A DNA stretch of 64,000 bases from CAVQBP01 sp963740945 (GTDB lineage: Bacteria; Bacteroidota; Ignavibacteria; Ignavibacteriales; Ignavibacteriaceae). Where the stretch lies: NCBI GenBank assembly GCA_963740945.1, contig CAVUGE010000037.1:47192-111191 (forward strand), in the 5' to 3' direction. Below are positions 62,235 through 64,000 of the stretch, one piece after another (position 1 is the first letter of the stretch; each line of letters starts with the position of its first letter). The position numbers were made by a program, and so were the translations under genes. The notes beneath the pieces are model-generated. The model had not been told where the DNA came from. It worked only from the letters and a program-made list of their open reading frames with translations, and ran no database searches.

Positions 62235-63170
62235 ATGAAATATATTATCGGTATTGACGGAGGCGGAACAAAAACAGATTGTGCCGCTGCTGATTTGGAA
62301 CTGAATATCTTGTTTGAAACTAAAGGAAATCCATCAAATTTTCTAGTTGCAGGGACAGAAAAAGTATCGGGATCAATTCTTGAGCTAATATATAAATGTA
62401 AAGAAGAATTGAAATTTGATTATAACGATATAGAGATAATACTTTTGGGTACTGCAGGGGCAGGAAGAAAGAGCGATGTTGACAGATTAAAAGATTCCTT
62501 TTTAAATTATTCTAAAAACAAAGGGATATATTTTAAGAACTTCCATGTGGAAAGTGATGCCAGAATAGCCCTGGAAGGAGCTTTCTCAGGTAAACCAGGT
62601 GCAATTTTAATTGCCGGTACCGGTTCAATCATACTGGGAAAGGATGCTGATGGTAATATTCACCGGGTTGGAGGGTTCGGCAGGCAGATAGGCGACGAAG
62701 GGAGCGGTTATAGTTTGGGTAGAAAAGGTTTTAATGCCGTATCCAGACAATTTGATGGAAGAGGTAATTCAACTCTTATATCCGACGTATTAAAAGAAAA
62801 ATTTAATATTATTTCATCCGAAACTTTAATTACTGAAATCTATAGAAATAATTTCACAATCGCCTCAATTGCTCCTCTTGTAATATCCGCAGCGGAGAAA
62901 AATGATCAGTCTGCATTAAAAATTATTGATGAAGAAACGGATGAACTTCTTCTCCATATTTCTGCTATGAAGCAAAAACTTCAGCTGCCTGAACTTTCCA
63001 TTGCTTTTATAGGAGGTTTAATAAATAATGATAACTTTTATTCAAGAACGCTTAAAGAAAAAATCACTAAAAATTTAAAGAATGTGAATATAAAATCTCC
63101 TGAGAATCCGCCTGTTATCGGTGCAGTCTTGATGGCTAAAGAACTTTTAAATAAAGTATATTATCCTTAA
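62235..63170 (+). CDS. BadF/BadG-family ATPase, probable N-acetylglucosamine kinase
   Basis: A 311-residue ASKHA-fold kinase: YIIGIDGGGTKTDCAAAD (phosphate 1), ILLGTAGAGRKSDVDRL, GAILIAGTGSIILGKDADG (phosphate 2) and VGGFGRQIGDEGSGYSLGRK, a stretch typical of GlcNAc kinases of this family, then IAFIGGLINND (adenosine). It would phosphorylate an amino sugar during cell-wall or chitin-sugar recycling. It begins 26 bases after the preceding small gene. Confidence 0.85.
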   Translation: MKYIIGIDGGGTKTDCAAADLELNILFETKGNPSNFLVAGTEKVSGSILELIYKCKEELKFDYNDIEIILLGTAGAGRKSDVDRLKDSFLNYSKNKGIYFKNFHVESDARIALEGAFSGKPGAILIAGTGSIILGKDADGNIHRVGGFGRQIGDEGSGYSLGRKGFNAVSRQFDGRGNSTLISDVLKEKFNIISSETLITEIYRNNFTIASIAPLVISAAEKNDQSALKIIDEETDELLLHISAMKQKLQLPELSIAFIGGLINNDNFYSRTLKEKITKNLKNVNIKSPENPPVIGAVLMAKELLNKVYYP

Positions 63171-63195
63171 TTTAGATTGTAATTAACGAAGTTAT

Positions 63196-63738
63196 ATGGA
63201 TACTGAAACAAAAAAATATACCTATGATGATTATGCTAATCTCCCTGAAGGAAAGCCTTATCAATTAATCAATGGAAATTTAGTTATGTCGCCATCACCT
63301 ACAGTTTATCATCAGCAAATATTATTAAAAATTTCTGTGTCATTATCAAATTATCTCGAAAAGAATAAGGTCGGTACTTTATTGGTTTCTCCCATGGATG
63401 TTTATTTTGAAGAGCATGAAACTTATCAGCCGGATATTATTTTTATCTCTAATGAAAGAGAAAAGATTATTGGGGAAAAGAAAATTGAAGGTGCACCTGA
63501 TTTAGTAATTGAAATACTTTCCGAATCTTCTGCATATTATGATTTAAAACATAAGAAAAATATCTATGAAAAACATAATGTAAAAGAATATTGGATTGTC
63601 GACCCTATCGATAAAAGCATTGAGATTTATGAGAATAAAGACCATTCTTTTGGTTTAGTATATAAAGGAAAAAATAAGGGAGAAATAAAATCAAAAATAT
63701 TGCCAAATTTGGGTTCAAAACTTGAAAAAATCTTTTAA
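63196..63738 (+). CDS. Uma2 family (DUF820) putative endonuclease
   Basis: A 180-residue restriction-endonuclease-fold protein. It has the family start YTYDDYANLPEGKPYQLING, PSPTVYHQ, the PD-(D/E)xK-like core YQPDIIFISNEREKI and APDLVIEILSESSAYYDLKH, then KKNIYEKHNVKEYWIVDP. The role of Uma2 proteins is unclear; they are abundant in cyanobacteria and Bacteroidota and often mobile. It is complete and 26 bases after the kinase gene. Confidence 0.9.
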   Translation: MDTETKKYTYDDYANLPEGKPYQLINGNLVMSPSPTVYHQQILLKISVSLSNYLEKNKVGTLLVSPMDVYFEEHETYQPDIIFISNEREKIIGEKKIEGAPDLVIEILSESSAYYDLKHKKNIYEKHNVKEYWIVDPIDKSIEIYENKDHSFGLVYKGKNKGEIKSKILPNLGSKLEKIF

Positions 63739-64000
63739 ACTGATATTAAGAACTAGCTGATGTATGAAAATTTAACTGCCTTTAGAACCTTTTTGCATAT
63801 CTACCAATAAATCCTCTGCTTTCCTTTATAATAGAATTAATTTTTGGCCGTCATTGTAAGTAAGTTATCCCTATAACCCGTAGAGGTTAAATTATTGTAT
63901 TAATATCATCCAACATGTTACAAAATCCTCGTGCGCTAAGGAAAAGATTTCTTTATAAATCTTTTTAAGATATTTAGAGCGTATCTGAAGCGTATGTGGA
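63739..64000. other. Right-edge intergenic with a weak hairpin
   Basis: AAAGATTT-CTTTAT-AAATCTTT followed by T residues near 63,946-63,968 could be a weak terminator on the plus strand. No gene is visible up to the window end. Confidence 0.35.

Overview
The window looks like a chromosomal segment from an AT-rich member of the Ignavibacteria/Chlorobi side of the Bacteroidota group. This is inferred from low GC, a pyruvate:ferredoxin oxidoreductase, a Rieske/cytochrome b complex embedded in multiheme cytochrome genes, a type IX-sorting-like domain, and many short interspersed palindromic repeats in the intergenic DNA. No rRNA, tRNA or CRISPR array was seen.

1-18.2 kb is ordinary core metabolism, all on the minus strand. 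It holds a respiratory operon (13-heme CbcL-like cytochrome, NapC/NirT-like cytochrome, Rieske protein, b6-like cytochrome b and a cytochrome c with at least ten hemes that runs off the left edge), an NtrC-type two-component system whose kinase is frameshifted, a dihydroorotate-dehydrogenase-like protein, a 1-Cys peroxiredoxin, pyruvate:ferredoxin oxidoreductase and a class V aminotransferase.

18.2-24.2 kb is gene-poor and decayed. An IS110-family element sits here, and an IS4-family element with a 9-bp target duplication has inserted between its recombinase and a strongly structured 5' non-coding stretch that is a good bridge-RNA candidate.

24.3-42.9 kb is best read as an integron cassette array without an integrase (a CALIN). 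Genes are nearly all on the plus strand, mostly without promoters of their own, and several are separated by 63-226 bp sites whose ends fold with the single extrahelical C expected of attC. Cargo includes membrane proteins, an S41 peptidase, a Cys-rich DUF2703 protein beside a SigZ-like sigma factor, two GNAT acetyltransferases, hydrolases, an S51 peptidase, TPR proteins and an NTF2-like protein. A GC-richer minus-strand block (VOC protein, SDR, phosphoketolase remnant, membrane protein) interrupts the array near its right end.

43-50.5 kb is a minus-strand, BREX-like defence operon in decay. The DUF499 ATPase and SNF2 helicase are full-length, the PglZ-like protein is truncated, the DUF1156-type methylase is reduced to a short remnant, and a VapBC-like toxin-antitoxin pair lies between those two.

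50.7-64 kb holds an SBBP beta-propeller protein, lipoproteins, an SDR, an OmpA-family protein, a broken beta-lactamase-like gene, an FtsX-type permease, a BadF-type sugar kinase and a Uma2 nuclease, with several gene remnants and mobile palindromic elements between them.
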